A stretch of 16,449 nt of DNA. Origin: Acidobacteriota bacterium. Its GTDB lineage: Bacteria > Acidobacteriota > Thermoanaerobaculia > Gp7-AA8. This document shows positions 16,271-16,449 of this stretch, one piece after another. The notes beneath the pieces are model-generated. The model saw nothing but the letters and a program-made list of their open reading frames with translations, did no database searches and was not told the origin of the DNA. The first letter of the stretch is position 1. Each line of letters opens with the position of its first letter. Location of the stretch: NCBI GenBank assembly GCA_003222375.1, contig QHVX01000065.1, positions 1 through 16,449 on the forward strand, written 5' to 3'. The translations under genes and the position numbers were made by a program.

Positions 16271-16449
16271 ATGCACAAGATCTCGCGCGAGCGGGTCAGT
16301 CAGCTCGCGCGCGAACTTCTCGATGCCATGACCCGGACGAAATCCGTCATCCTGCTCAAGGATCGCGAGGTCGTCCGGCAATCGATCGCCCACGCTCTGG
16401 CCGACGAGCTCAAACGCGAAGAAGAACGCGAAGAGAATGTCCGGCGGAG
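16271..16449 (+). CDS. DUF507 family protein, N-terminal part
   Basis: Only the first 59 residues are present; the gene runs off the right edge. The sequence begins MHKISRERVSQLARELLDAM and continues with a charged helical stretch ending LKREEEREENVRR. This resembles the N-terminus of DUF507 proteins (K-x-S-R-E-x-V-x-x-L start, then D-R-x-x-V-R and L-x-x-E-E-x-R), whose function is unknown. The ATG is the first start after the stop of the preceding gene, three bases away (TGA GGC ATG), and no well-spaced Shine-Dalgarno sequence is visible, so coupling is likely. DUF507 is found mainly in Acidobacteriota, the former deltaproteobacteria and Aquificota, which is one of the few taxonomic hints here. 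Confidence 0.75.
   Translation, partial: MHKISRERVSQLARELLDAMTRTKSVILLKDREVVRQSIAHALADELKREEEREENVRR

Overview
This is a chromosomal replication-origin window from a GC-rich bacterium (about 58-60% G+C by eye). It has the classical order mnmG-mnmE-jag-yidC-yidD-rnpA-rpmH | oriC | dnaA-dnaN-recF-gyrB-gyrA. The species cannot be read from the sequence. A DUF507 gene, a sigma factor joined to a Hanks-type kinase of the DWG type, and an intergenic GTCATCCTGAGC...GAAGGATCTC inverted repeat together suggest Acidobacteriota or a neighbouring phylum. That placement is inference.

Left half (1-5307, minus strand): one tightly packed operon is read leftward from a near-consensus sigma70 promoter (TTGACG-17-TATACT). 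It encodes ribosomal protein bL34, the RNase P protein, YidD and YidC (membrane insertion), Jag/KhpB (RNA binding), and the two subunits of the tRNA wobble-uridine modification enzyme, MnmE and MnmG. MnmG runs off the left edge. Genes overlap or touch (TGATG, GTGA, 1-nt gaps), so translational coupling is likely. The only spacer between mnmE and mnmG is 16 bp long and is itself a 15/16 match to the ParB binding site parS. jag is broken by a -1 frame change, and rnpA has no ATG/GTG/TTG start in its frame.

Centre (5247-7042): the divergent region between rpmH and dnaA holds four DnaA-box-like sequences and an AT-rich tract, the likely oriC. Two further box-like sequences follow dnaA. Genes diverge here, so both arms are transcribed in the direction of replication.

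Right half (5502-14372, plus strand): dnaA, dnaN, recF, gyrB and gyrA encode the initiator, the sliding clamp, a recombination mediator and DNA gyrase. A palindromic repeat fills the gyrB-gyrA gap. gyrA has a frame break at about 14168 where roughly 41 nt of the last beta-pinwheel blade appear to be missing. The rest of its C-terminus is still recognisable in another frame up to 14372.

Right end (14372-16449): the accessory part. A 490-aa protein joins an ECF-like sigma factor (regions 2 and 4) to a compact Ser/Thr kinase and a C-terminal membrane anchor. Its start overlaps the ancestral gyrA stop. A small four-helix membrane protein and the start of a DUF507 gene follow. The sigma-kinase fusion is the most unusual object in the window.
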